The notes under the pieces are model-generated. The model saw only the letters and a list, made by a program, of their open reading frames with translations, ran no database searches and was not told where the DNA came from. A stretch of 64,000 nucleotides of DNA from Agelas oroides (taxonomy: Eukaryota; Porifera; Demospongiae; Agelasida; Agelasidae). Below are positions 24,301-35,571 of this stretch, piece by piece. The DNA is taken from NCBI GenBank assembly GCA_949130485.1, contig OX422202.1, positions 6,185,793 to 6,249,792 of the forward strand. Direction: 5' to 3'. A program made the position numbers and the translations under genes. Each line of letters begins with the position of its first letter. The stretch's first letter is position 1.

Positions 24301-27300
24301 AGGAAGTATATGTAGGCACTGCTCTTAGAACTGGTGGAAATATTAGTGTTTGTGTCATTTCAAATGTGACTCTGAATGGAAGCCGCACCGCCTCAGCCAT
24401 ACTGCAAACACAGGATCTTTCAGCACGAGGTTGGTGCTCTTTGTTATGTTACTGACTATTGTGACAAGGACATATTACTCGGACGATGAACATGCAACTG
24501 TCTAATATGTTATTTACTTTTTCACAGCTGGCCTTGACTACCTTGCAGTGCATGAACCTATTGTTTTTCGTGTTAATCGTGACAACCGCATTTGCGTGGA
24601 CATCACAATTTTCAACGACACTGTTTCTGGAGAGTTCCATGAAGTGTTTCTTGTCCAACTTACAGCCATAGATACTCCATTGATTGTTGATCGGGCTATT
24701 GTCATCATCCGTGATCAAGGTAATAACAGAATAAAACTGTATACATCATAATGCACGTGGGTGAATGCATGTTCAAATAAGTGCTATGAAAGTGTACTCT
24801 TGCTCTTGCAAGTATCTGGGAAGCCCGTCTGCAATAGGTGCATGTTCTCATTATTACATTGGTGAATGGAGTCAGATTTAATCAAGTGTCCAGATCAAAT
24901 AATGTGTTGAGCTGCCTACAGTCCATGACGGTGGAGCTTGTGAGAATAGGTTCAAAAACCACTTACTTACATTTTATGAGCTCTTGTCTAGTGGATAGAT
25001 ACATTTTAAATATCACGTAGCCTTGAAAAACTATAGCAGTAAGTGTGTTCTGTATAGCTACTTGACAATAACATGTTTATCAGAAACATGTTTTTTTTTT
25101 ATTCTGCATGCATGGCCACTCATGTTTTGTAGACCAATTCTACCCATTTGGGGATGCAGTAGGTGATGCGCTTGTTCCATCAGGAATTGTTGTCCAGAAC
25201 GATACCATTTCACCTCCACTGACGCTGTCACCAAGGTTCCGCTTCTTTGGAAAGGATGAAGACACTCTTTATGTAAGCTACATACATATTTAGAGTAGCT
25301 AATATTTATCACTGATATGTTTAAAGGTTACTCTGCCAAGATAATGTTTACAGCATAAGTGACCAGGAAACTAGAGTATGCTTTTGGACATGTTAATTCA
25401 CTGTAAAATAAAATTGGAGGTTGATTTAATGTCATCTCAGTTGCAGTCTAGGTTCATCCAGGTGGTAACCCATCTCCTTTTGCCGTTTAAGGTTACATCC
25501 CTTGTCTAGTCAAGGATTCCAGCATTTGGTTGCAAATGAAATGTAATTGCATGTTTGTGCCAAAAAGGGATGAACTCTAGCTATATTCATGTTTATTGGA
25601 TGAACTCTGGAAATATTCGTGTACTATGGGTTACCCCTGGGCAGCAGTTATGTATTATATGAATTGATGCCTTATTGAAACTCTGAGTACACAAAAGCTA
25701 CACTGTGCTAAAGTGGGAGTTGGTATGGACCAAGGTCCCGCAACTCAGGTGACCCATCTTAGGTTAAATCAACCTTCCAGTTTTTGCAGTTAATACCCTG
25801 TCTGGCTATGAGGACTGTCATTTGGACCTGCAGCCCAATTTCCTATTTGAGTGACAAATGAGTGAACATTGAATTCTGTGAATCCAAAAACACATTACAC
25901 AAATCACCTTTTCCTCCAACCTCTCCATTCAAGGCTATAACATTTCCTCATCTGTATCAAGACATGCCATCTGGCATTTCATTCTTGACTGCATGGCTAA
26001 CATGTTTTTGATACAGATGAGTGAGTGAATGTCAGGCTTGGATGGAAAGGTGATTGCTGTACTGTGATGTGTTTTTGGATTCACGGAATTTTAGTGTCCA
26101 CATGTATGTAATATGTTCACTCACTTGTCACACAGAGGCGAGTTCAAATGACAATTTACATGTGTGTATAATTATATGCATGCACTGTTAAATAGGAAAG
26201 GTTGTTTTGCTCAATTTGGTTATACCTCAGTTTCCTCTTACTTTTCTGTTAAACACAGTGGAGTCCCACTACCTGCTTTAGATTCCACACAGATTAAGTT
26301 TCCAGAACATTCATGGAAGAATACTTTGCTAATGAAATTGTGCAATCATGTGGAATAGGGCATGAAATTGAGGCAACCAAAATGGGTTAAAACCACCCAC
26401 TTTTTCTTACAGTGTATGGTGGCTGCATCCACGGTACTAAACACACGCAGTTCTTACTAGCTACATGGAAAGAAACAAAGATATAGTAAACAAAAAGTTC
26501 TGAGGAGTCATGCTAACTGGCCCTAATTTTTTTTCAGTGTTCCACCAACCAAAAGAAGTTTACGCCACTAGCTCTGAGAAAGGTGAAACAAAAAAAGAAA
26601 GTGCCCAACAAGTTTTGTGATTATTAAGCTGTTTTGTAACTTCACTATCGGGTTGTTATCCTGCGCGCATGCGCAAGGTGTAAAGTGATTGGTCGTGTCC
26701 GTCTGTCTGTCTGTCTGTTGGCACAAAAAACGCCAGTTCTCCAGATCCAGGCCGTTATCTAGCAAAAAGAAGCACAGACAAGGCACTCTTTCAACATATT
26801 GCACAGTTTGAAGGTATTCAGCACTAATAGATACACTCTACAAACACTTAAAATCATGCGTTTTGAGTTGGCATCGTGGGCACGCCTACCGACCACACCC
26901 ACATACCTGGCCACCTGTACAACCAGAGGAGGTCAGACATGGTTGAACTTTACTAATTAAAATGGCTGAGGTCACACTAATTGATTTTTCGTATCTCAAC
27001 AGACTAGCTCTCTCGACTTTCACTGAGGTGGGCCCCAGTTTTCAAATCAGGATTCAAGGCTGGATCCAGTCATAGGAAAAGCTAAAAAAACTTTCTACCT
27101 TGCAATATCCAAGATCAATTAGTGTGACCTCAGTTGTTTCAATTAGCAAAGGTCAACCATGTCCGACCTCCTCTGCTGTACAACATGAGACGACAGTTTC
27201 AGTGTTCCTAGGTTCACTATACAGCGTGCATTTGTGAGACGACGGTTTGTTCCTATCCTCAAGGAAGTACATGCATAGCTAGCTACATGGCACACGGGGT

Positions 27301-30300
27301 ATGTATTCTACAGATCTCTAGTTTTTGGTAAGGTTGAGCACATAAAATACTTCAGCTGTAAGCTGTTGTGTAACTTCTTTACTATAATGTTTAACAACAA
27401 ATTGTTGAGCATGAACTGCGTGTGCATGGCCAAAAGTTGCCAAAGATGGTAACTGGCAAACTCAGAGATCAAAGTTGCCAAAAATGGCAACTTTTGGTGA
27501 CACATAAGTTGCCAAAAATGGCTTCTGAACATAGCTTCATCCATGTCCCCCTGTCCCTGTCCCTGTCCCTGTCCCCCTGTCCCCCTGTCCCAGTCCTTGT
27601 CCCTGTCCCTGTCCCAGTCCTTGTCCATGCCCCTGTCCCCCTGTCCCAGTCCTTGTCCCTGTCCCTGTCCCAGTCCTTGTCCATGCCCCTGTCCCCCTGT
27701 CTTTGTCCCTGTCAGCCGCTCCCTGTCCCTGGCCCCTTGTCCTATTCCTGAACATAGTTAACTTCATCCTAGGTTTCCTAAGGGATTGATAGGTTCACAG
27801 TAGCTTTTGTGAGGTCTTCTGCAGATTTTGGCTCTTTTCAAATACCATAATTTCCTTGTTAACCATGAAGTTTGCTGTAAGTGTTGACTTTGTTAAGGTC
27901 TCACTTTGATGGTCGTCTCTTCTGCAGGTGAACACAAATGGAGTTCTTTCTTTTGACCAGCCCTTCCAAGATCCCAATCCACGGCCTTTTCCTTTTAATT
28001 CCATCAAAAAGATTTCTCCACTTTGGGCAAATATTGATACATCACGAAATGGACATATCTACTATCGGAACACAACTGATGTCACCTTACTGAGGAGAGC
28101 ACAATATCGTCTTCAGGACATCTTCCCATCAGCTGGTGGCTTCTCTCCAAGCTACCTTTTTATCGCCACTTGGGAGAGCGTTTCAGAATTAGGCCTTGCT
28201 GGTGACCCATCACTGGTAAGTCTTATTTTCTTGGGGGCTGAGCATGAATTGCATGTCCTAAAGTGAAGATTTGAACCTTTAACATTGATCACTTCTTCCA
28301 TGTGTAGGAAAATACATTTCAGGCAGTGATGGCAACTGACGGGGAGAAGTTGTTTGTTTTCTTCATATATACTGACATCCAGTGGGGAGATGCTACCATT
28401 GGCTTTGATGCAGGGGATGGTATGAGGGGTTTTAACCTTCTTGGTTTACCCACTGAAGATGTTCGAGAAGTTGAGGAGAGTAATAACATTGGCGTGGCAG
28501 GAGTCTATGCTTTTCGTGTTGACCTCCCAGAGATTGTTGGTCCTGGAGGTGAGAGTAATGCATATCCCAAACCTCAGAATTAACATTGCAAAAACTATTA
28601 ATCCCTAGTACAGTTTTAAAGGCATATTGAATTGGTGTATACTAAAAGATACTTCACAAACATACTTACCATGCATCATATACCCTCACAATTCCATCAA
28701 GAAGCAAACTCAGACCTAGTACAGGCATTTGTCTGCTAGTTAATGTATACCAGTTCATATGTATCCATCTTCTATCTGGTTCTGATAATAGCTAGAAGAT
28801 GGATACATAACATAACTAAATGGCACATTTAACGAGCAGACAAATGTGCTCTTTATTTCTTAATGAAGCTTGATCAAATTATCATATGCATGATGATGGT
28901 ATAATTAAGGTTACTGAATACAAAATGGGGTGTGGTCCTCACTCCAAACGCGATAACTTGCAGTGCTCAATTACACCTGACTACGGCTACAAAAGATGGA
29001 GCACAAATAGAGAGGCACCTCATGGGTATACACAGCCAGAAGGAATAGGCTACCTTGTATGAGTGGTCTTTTATGGACGGTCAAATTTTGCAAACTTTTG
29101 AACCAAAATCTGACCATCCAAGCAACTGAAAGCGATGAACGATACTCTAGATCAACAGTTTTCAATGTACTTGAGGCCCAGATGGAGCGTTTTGTTGCAA
29201 ACATCGTTCTTTTTTGAGAAATAGCCCCTTGTCCAGTATAACTGTACACACCTCACGTCTTTTCGCCTCTAAATTACAACAGCCAACGATATTAAAATAA
29301 AATGGCTCCGTCAGGCCCTGCATTGTCCATCATACAGTACATTGGTAACTAGGTCTCTTCAGATCCATAGATACTGAATGCTATTTTTGGTTCAAAAAAT
29401 ATATATTCGACAGCACTAATTGCGTCAGTTCAAAGTCCATGGAGAGTCGTCCGTGCGCATGCGCTGTTGAACGTTACAAATAAACTATATTCCGTAACCT
29501 TAAGTGTGTAAATCCTCTTCATAGTATTCACCAGTTCAATTAACCACTCAGAGATCACAGTATGTGTTACATTGTATGTGTCTTGTGGTTAAACTAGAAA
29601 CCACTAATCTTAATGTAGGCATTCTTTTTTCTTGCATGGATTAATGATGGTATTAACGGTATATTGTACTGCATCATTGTAGATTGTGGCGGACAGGAGG
29701 GTGTAATTCGTTTGTTTAACGGGTCTTCTGTTTCGGATGGAGAGGTGGAGTACTGTCTTGATTCCACATGGACACCAGTGTGTGGTGATGACTGGGACGA
29801 GAGTGAGGCTGCTGTAGCCTGCAGGCACCTGGGATTGGTTGGAGAAGGTATATATATAATGTAAAATCACATTTTCTCATGACTCTAGTGGAAGAGATCC
29901 TCTGTGATAATTATAAAAACCACCTCTTCATCCTTTCCGTAGGAGCTAATGTATCTCGTGAAGAGGTGGGAAGTCTGACAGCTTTGACTGACATCAACTG
30001 CACAGGCATGGAAAACAATCTCCTTGAATGCACAGAATCTGGGACATTGACATCATCTGACACTTGCCAGTATCTTGCCAGAGTGAGCTGCACAGGTTAG
30101 TTTAGCTTCATTGTGCACCAACAATGAATGAAGCACATTTACATAGTTTAGCTTTTACATGCATAAGCAATCAATATCCACCTCTCCCTGAAAAAAAGGA
30201 CACTGAAACCGTCGTTTCATGTTGGACAGGTGGCCAGGTATTTGTGTGTGGTCGATAGGTGTGCCTACAATGCCAACTCAAAACGCAGGATTTTAAGCGT

Positions 30301-30422
30301 TTGTAGAGTGTATCTAGCAAATAGAAGCACAGACAAGGCAGTTTTTCAACGTTTTGCACAGTTTGAAGGTATTTAGCACTAATATAACTACCTGGATCTG
30401 GAGAACTGGCATTTTTTGTGCC

Positions 30423-30469
<47 letters not shown>

Positions 30470-33071
30470 GGACAACAACAACAGATGGACACGACTTATC
30501 ACTTTACCCCTTACGCATGCACGCGGGGTAATAACCTGTGTGTGGTTACTCCAGTTGTAGGGTTCAGTGAACTGGTGAGTACTATGAAGAGAATTCACAA
30601 ACATATTAGCATCCATTATCCCTCTTCATAATTCCATCAAGAAGCAAAAGGCTAGACCAGACACTTGTCTATGATAGCTCTTTGCTTCTTGATGAAATTG
30701 TGAGGGGAATGACAGATGGTGATTAGCTACATGTGTAAATTCTCTTCATATTGTAAGCATGAAACTAGAGTAACCACTCTGTGATACTACTTTAAATGAG
30801 TGGTTTTTTGCAGTACAGCATAGTCATTCCATGACCCAATGTGAGCTTGACCCAGTAATAGTGTACAAGAACTAGGTTTGAGAAGTATGGTATTATAATT
30901 TACCTATGCAGCATTTTGTGTATGCTTTACTTAGAGTACTGCACATAAACCTATAGTTAACAGCAATGGTGGGTGCACTTTTAAGTGGAATGTACTTAAC
31001 AACACATGAGTACAGTATGTATGTTCACTTACTTCTCATTTTATTCATTACAGCTGTTCAAATTCATCTTGAGAAGAACGGTTACACTGTGCTCGAGAGT
31101 GATGGGTCTGTCACTGTGTGTGTTAATTCAACGACTAGAGCCTTCAATGTTCCACTCACTCTTGAAACTTTAGACATTGGAACAGCTCAGGGTATGTCTC
31201 TACATGCTCTTTTAGTTATCTAGGACTTATTGTATACATGCAGACTTTAGGATCCCCAAAGTGAAATTTAATCCCCAAGAACTTAATACCTGGCGTATAT
31301 GAACTCACTCAACAAATTCCTGTCTAGGGCTTATTTTAGCCTGGGTATGCATTTTGCTGGGGCGCATTAGTTAGGCCACTCCCACCCCAGAATACTTGTA
31401 CTTGGTAGTGCTTGTAGAAGCAAGCAATCATGATCTGGAGGCTTGCTGTTTTGTTGTTGTTGTTGTTGTTGTTGTGTTAATGCATGTGATTACTAACCAT
31501 TACAACCGCTACATCCTGCCTTGACAGCTGGAGTGGATTACACCAGGAGTGTTGCTAATTTCCTATTTAACGGTGATCCACAGCAAGAATGTATTCAGAT
31601 TAACATCACCAATGATGACATTGAGGAGCAGAGTGAAATGTTTCTGGTGATCATCAATACTACCCTGACAAGTCAAACAGTCTCACTGGATCCTGCATAC
31701 GCTTTTGTGACCATCACAGATGATGATGGTAAGTCAGCTGTGATGTTAGTAGTAGGTTAGTTACATGCATGTAGCTATTTTGTATTCATCAGTGCCATAC
31801 GTTAATTCTGAGGGCGGTCATTCACCACTCCACATAACAAAACTAGCGGGAATTAACTGCTAAGCTTGGCTAGTTGTGTGGAATGCACTTGCATATCATT
31901 TGTTTATTCAACATTTGGTGCAAACCGGAACAAGCCTCGCACTGACAAGTGTTTCAGTCAGATGTTTTTCCTCCCCTTCCCTCATCATTATGAGCTCCTA
32001 AGACTAGTGTGAACATAGCATCTGTGTATGATGTACAAATTTATCACACGCCCATACATTATAGCCCCACGAGTTCTTGTTGGTGCCATTGTTGGGGGTG
32101 TGATTGGTGGCATAGTACTGATCTGTCTCCTGATATTGGCTGGAGTTGTGACGCCTGCTGCCATTCGCTCATGGAAACGGAAGCACCCAGCACCACAATA
32201 TGAGGGCACTACTGAGAGGTATTGTAACATGGATGTATGTTATTTGCAACATTAGAAAACGAGTGTGAATTTTGTTAGATGCTCATGGGTATACCAAATA
32301 CAAAAAACGAAAGGCACTTGCTGAATGCAATGTGCACAATTTATTAATTCTCACCTGACATTTGCTGTTGCTACTATAGGTACTAGCTAGCTACTCTGCG
32401 AGCAAGAAACATTAAAATCACAAAATTTAATGCACTGGACTCCAGACTTGGTCTCACAAGACAATAGCTAGGTGCCTCCAGGTTGTTAGGCCATGGTAAT
32501 TAAATTTCCGGTTTCTCAGACCCACCCGCACATCTAGTGTTCATTTGCGGTCAAAATGTTTTATTGAAGAACAGCCAAACAATAGAATGATTGCCGCTCG
32601 AGGCTTTCATTGCAGATAATAAAAAAATAACTACCTGCCCACATGGTTAAGAATCCCATGGTCTGAGAAGCCAAAAATTTTATTACCTTGACCTTTAAGG
32701 TTTAAAGATTGTTACAGTAATTGCCATGTACCTCATGTAGTCGTTCTGCTACCATATTTAATGCATATCATCATGCACTATCACCTGGTGGTATTATGGA
32801 CAGTACATAATGTTATGCTTGACTCTGATGGTCAACTTTTATTACATGCACATACATTAGAACTATCACAGCTATCACAAGAAATCTTTCTACTAAGCAT
32901 CAATTTTATAATGTCTATATACCCCCAATATTAATTAATGTGTATGGAATGACTATTGCCTCTGTGCTGTTTCTCAAGTTCCAACTTCTATATTACATGA
33001 CCTCATCACTACTCCCCCTTAGTAATGTTGGTGCTGGAGGTGTGGAACTAAAGAGTATGCAGTCGACGTGA
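21309..33071 (+). CDS. Gene 2: kinase-less Calx-beta/NIDO/SRCR membrane receptor
   Basis: Exons: 21309-21771, 22474-22572, 23148-23303, 23743-23934, 24277-24429, 24528-24719, 25133-25272, 27928-28215, 28308-28548, 29683-29847, 29943-30095, 31054-31191, 31528-31728, 32065-32218 and, tentatively, 33023-33071, giving about 927 aa. Start: MKVSLFSLILLVSC, a signal peptide. Order: Ser/Thr/Pro stalk with seven-residue repeats, eight-Cys module, two Calx-beta domains, NIDO, SRCR (eight Cys), third Calx-beta, and TM helix (LVGAIVGGVIGGIVLICLLI) followed by RSWKRKH. No kinase exon follows before convergent gene 3. Exon phases match gene 1. The C-terminus is uncertain: reading into intron 14 stops at 32255, whereas splicing to 33023 adds about 16 residues and stops at 33069. 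It may bind the same ligands as the kinase paralogues without signalling (inference). Confidence is for the ectodomain; the last exon is about 0.4. Confidence 0.85.
21366..21615 (+). repeat. Coding minisatellite in gene 2 stalk (STPSAPV repeats)
   Basis: About seven copies of a 21-base unit encode Ser-Thr-Pro-Ser-Ala-Pro/Gln-Val. The stalk is longer than in genes 1 and 3 and absent from genes 4 and 5. It is probably a mucin-like O-glycosylated spacer, and copy number may vary between alleles. Confidence 0.8.
21784..21900. repeat. Hairpin element in gene 2 intron 1
   Basis: Imperfect inverted repeats of about 43 bases: TAAATCGTGGAAAGATCGCT at the left and AGCGATCTTTCTACGACTTA at the right. 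It starts about 12 bases after the exon 1 donor. The rest of intron 1 (to 22473) shows nothing recognisable. Confidence 0.65.
25816..26153. mobile_element. TIR element, about 338 bp, gene 2 intron 7
   Basis: Long imperfect terminal inverted repeats: TGTCATTTGGACCTG and TGAATCCAAAAACACATTAC at the left; GATGTGTTTTTGGATTCACG and AGTTCAAATGACA at the right. It is non-coding and lies inside the 2.65-kb intron between NIDO exons 7 and 8. Confidence 0.7.
26650..27203. mobile_element. Dispersed CAGA-type repeat, copy 1 (minus), with nested insertion
   Basis: Shares with 30190-30540 and 58855-59156 a common order: GGTTATTACC-like end, GTAAAGTGAT, a (CAGA)n tract, CTGGAGAACTGG, GCACAGACAAGG, GTAGAGTGTATCTAGCAAA, GCCAACTCAAAACGC, and a TGAAAC-GT-GTCTCA end. 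This copy is interrupted by the element at 26924-27175. It has no coding capacity. Confidence 0.75.
26924..27175. mobile_element. 252-bp TIR element with perfect 9-bp TSD
   Basis: Ends CAGAGGAGGTCAGACATGG and CCATGTCCGACCTCCTCTG; arms of about 64 bases pair well (GAGGTCACACTAATTGAT with ATCAATTAGTGTGACCTC). Flanked by CTGTACAAC at 26915-26923 and 27176-27184. It inserted into the older CAGA-type repeat. Confidence 0.85.
27546..27735. repeat. TGTCCC minisatellite in gene 2 intron 7
   Basis: Tandem CCCTGT/CCCAGTCCTTGT units, the reverse complement type of the 2.4-kb array in gene 1, ending about 190 bases before NIDO exon 8. Open frames across it are artefacts. Confidence 0.9.
28690..28866. 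repeat. Inverted repeat element, gene 2 intron 9
   Basis: Arms of about 85 bases: TTCCATCAAGAAGCAAA ... TTTGTCTGCTAGTTAA ... ATGTATCCATCTTCTA and the complement to about 28866. A shorter relative with TTCCATCAAGAAGCAAA and TTTGCTTCTTGATGAAA lies at 30613-30703. Confidence 0.65.
30190..30540. mobile_element. Dispersed CAGA-type repeat, copy 2, gene 2 intron 11
   Basis: Same block order as the copy at 26650-27203 but on the plus strand, including a (CAGA)n tract at about 30421-30470 and the end GCATGCACGCGGGGTAATAA. The open frames over the tract are not genes. Confidence 0.75.
32495..32687. mobile_element. MITE-like element, gene 2 last intron
   Basis: Terminal inverted repeats of about 28 bases: GGTAATTAAATTTCC...TTTCTCAGACC at the left and GGTCTGAGAA...TTTTATTACC at the right. 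Non-coding. Confidence 0.55.
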
Positions 33072-33962
33072 TGAGACCCATAGTTAATATAGTTCATTGA
33101 CATACTGGCTTTAGTGTTCCTAGACTAGCAGAAATATGTTAGAACTTATGAAGTTATCTTTAGTGTATATAACTACCATTTGTGTATGTATAACTACTGA
33201 ACGAGTAACATATCTGCATGTACATGTTGCTGCTTTCTGCATGCATATGATATCACACACAAAACCAAACAATGCTAGTACAGTGTCAATCGGTGATCTC
33301 ATGTTTGGCTAGCTAGTATGTAGCATATGGACTCTTACCCTAGGTACCTGGGTTTAACACAACCAGCTAGTCCCCCTTTCATGTAGTGATGGTACCAGTC
33401 ATCACAACCCTCATAGAACATTATGTCCCTCAGCTGTTTCTCCAGTAAGTTGATCAGGACTTGATCAACCAAGTGTCTTGGTTCATTCCCAAGCATTGTA
33501 CCTCTATAGTTTGTGACTGCTTCCAGTATGATGTAATAAAGGCACATATCCAAACATTAGTTCTCTGAATTTTCACTTATTTGAAACCATTCATAGAAAT
33601 TTAGTCGTCCATTACTTGAAAAATAATCTGATTCACATACAAAATTAATAACATTTCAGTTATCCAAACGCCACTGTGCTGGTGTTAAGATAACTAACTT
33701 CCTACTGTACTGGAGGTAGACTGAAAATGGGCTAAATGTGTCCTATATATTTGAGAGAGGTAACACTTGCCATACATACAAAATCTGCACTAGGCTGTGA
33801 ATACTAATCTACTAATGTTGCATTATACTGTAGGATAATGTATCGCTCTCTAAACTGTCAACGTACTGTCCAATGATCAACACAGGCATGGTTCGAAGTC
33901 TGCTAAGAAGGTACAAAAAGTGATCTACACATTGTTTCGTATATGCAAATAGTTGACGTACA
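33072..33962. other. Convergent spacer between genes 2 and 3
   Basis: The 3' ends of gene 2 (plus) and gene 3 (minus) meet here. No kinase-like exon of gene 2 is present. AATAAA at 33535-33540 is a possible plus-strand polyadenylation signal. Besides the orphan frame at 33335-33547, I see nothing else. Confidence 0.5.
33335..33547 (-). CDS. Orphan open segment of unknown function in convergent spacer
   Basis: An open frame of about 70 codons begins at ATG 33547 and reads LEKQLRDIMFYEGCDDWYHH, then ends CVKPRYLG-stop. Its composition looks protein-like, and CCCAGGTACCT near the end could be a donor. It lies between the 3' ends of genes 2 and 3, resembles no domain I know, and could be a relic exon or chance. 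Confidence 0.2.
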   Translation of the reverse strand: MCLYYIILEAVTNYRGTMLGNEPRHLVDQVLINLLEKQLRDIMFYEGCDDWYHHYMKGGLAGCVKPRYLG

Positions 33963-35571
33963 TTATAGTTTAGCCTCTTCAATTATAATGGCACGGTCGT
34001 CATCATTTCCAAAAGCATCACCTTTGTTGTTGAGTTCAACAGCATCTTGGTGAGCTGCTTTTTCTTTGGCTGCCTCTTCTTTGGCTGCCTCTTCTTTGGC
34101 TTCTTCTTCTTTGGCTGCGTCTTCTTTGGCTGCCTCTTCTTTGGCTGTTTCTTCTTTGGCTGTTTCTTCTAGTTCACCAAAGGTGTTCACATCCAAGTAG
34201 TCAGCCATAGTCAGCAGTGTCTGGGACATTATGCGAACCAACTCTGAGAAAGTTTGCCTCTCCTCAGGGTCCGTGTGCCAGCACCTGAACATGAAGAAAT
34301 ACCTGGCCAGGGAGAATAAGGAATAGGGTATACACTTGTCTCTCAGGCTGACTCATTAGTTGTGTATTCATGGTTCTTACAGTTCCTCAGAGCAAGCAGC
34401 GTTCTTTGGTTTCTCTAGCTTTAATCCATTCTCCAGTAGACTGGGAAGGGAGAATGGGTCCACTCCTGGGTATGGTATCCTCCCTCCAGTGAAAACCTCC
34501 CAGCAAGTTACCCCATAGGCCCACTGTATGAACACACAGCATGCACACAGTAAAGTACGTCTATGCAGAAAGATGTGTCATACCACAACACTCACCACAT
34601 CAGATTTCTCTGAGAAGACCCCTTCCAGCAAAGCTTCCGGGGAAAGCCACTTTACAGGTAACTTCACACCAGCACTCTTTTTCGTCTGTCTGAAGTAGGT
34701 TTGTGTGTAAATACTTTCAGAGAGGCCAAAGTCTGATACCTTGATGATGAAGTGGGCATCAATCCTGCAGTGAGATTGGAAATTGGGATACACTTACGTA
34801 TCAATAATCATTTTCAGCCAAAATGGAGTCATCTATCATGGTTCTCACATGCAGTTTCGTGCAGCAAGGTCCCGGTGCACAATCCTCTTGCTGGCAAGAT
34901 ACTCCATCCCTTTAGCAATTTGAAGACACATGTCTGCCATTCGTTTACGAGCTGTAATGACCTAAAATGAGTGATAGTAAATGATAAAAGAAAGTCTTCT
35001 CAAAATTGGAACATACACCTCACTCCAATAATGTGAGTATGCATGTGACTCCATGTACATACTAGACACTTGCCTGTTCAGAGTCTGCCATGCTGTGGTC
35101 AGGAAATACAAGATTCTTCTTCTCTTTTTTGACGTAAGCAAGCAGATTGCCATTATCCATGAAGGGCAGCACAATGTAAGGGGCAGGGCCAGCATCCAGA
35201 CACACTCCAATCATACTGAGGACGTGAGGGTTGTCAAACTCCTTCATTTTCACACACTCTCTCATCAGCTCTGAAATCCGATCCAGGTCATAGAAACCTA
35301 TACAACAAGAACATCATTGTCGAAGTAAATACTGGTCAAAGTATGATCATGACATTAGTATCAACAAGCTATTAGCTAGCTTCTTTAGTAAATAAATCAG
35401 TCTTCGATCATTCAGAAATTCTATTTTTGGCCCATATTGTTTTGCAGTGCAACAGTTCATGTTACTGCATTAAGTGACAAGGCCAACCTTTCAGAGTCTT
35501 CACTGCCACAAATGTAGGCATTGCTTGCATAGTTTTCACATAGTGCGCCTTGTAGACAATCCCAAATTCAC
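33963..35571 (-). other. Gene 3 kinase exons 17-22 and tail
   Basis: The kinase is encoded as in gene 1, but its introns are compact. Intron 17 is 190 bases (35298-35487) against 2921 in gene 1. Intron 18 is 112 bases and keeps the same GC donor (at 35073-35072). Activation-loop tyrosines (ESIYTQTYF) are retained. The tail is built from [12 protein letters not shown] repeats and ends IIIEEAKL; it lacks the YY pair of gene 1. The stop codon is at 33963-33965. Confidence 0.87.

Noticed and set aside
32219..32320. Alternative gene 2 endings: reading through to 32255, or an exon from about 32281 (CSWVYQIQKTKGTC)
   Set aside because: The first ignores a GTATTG donor in the conserved place; the second has a weak acceptor. 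I preferred 33023-33071 but hold it only loosely.
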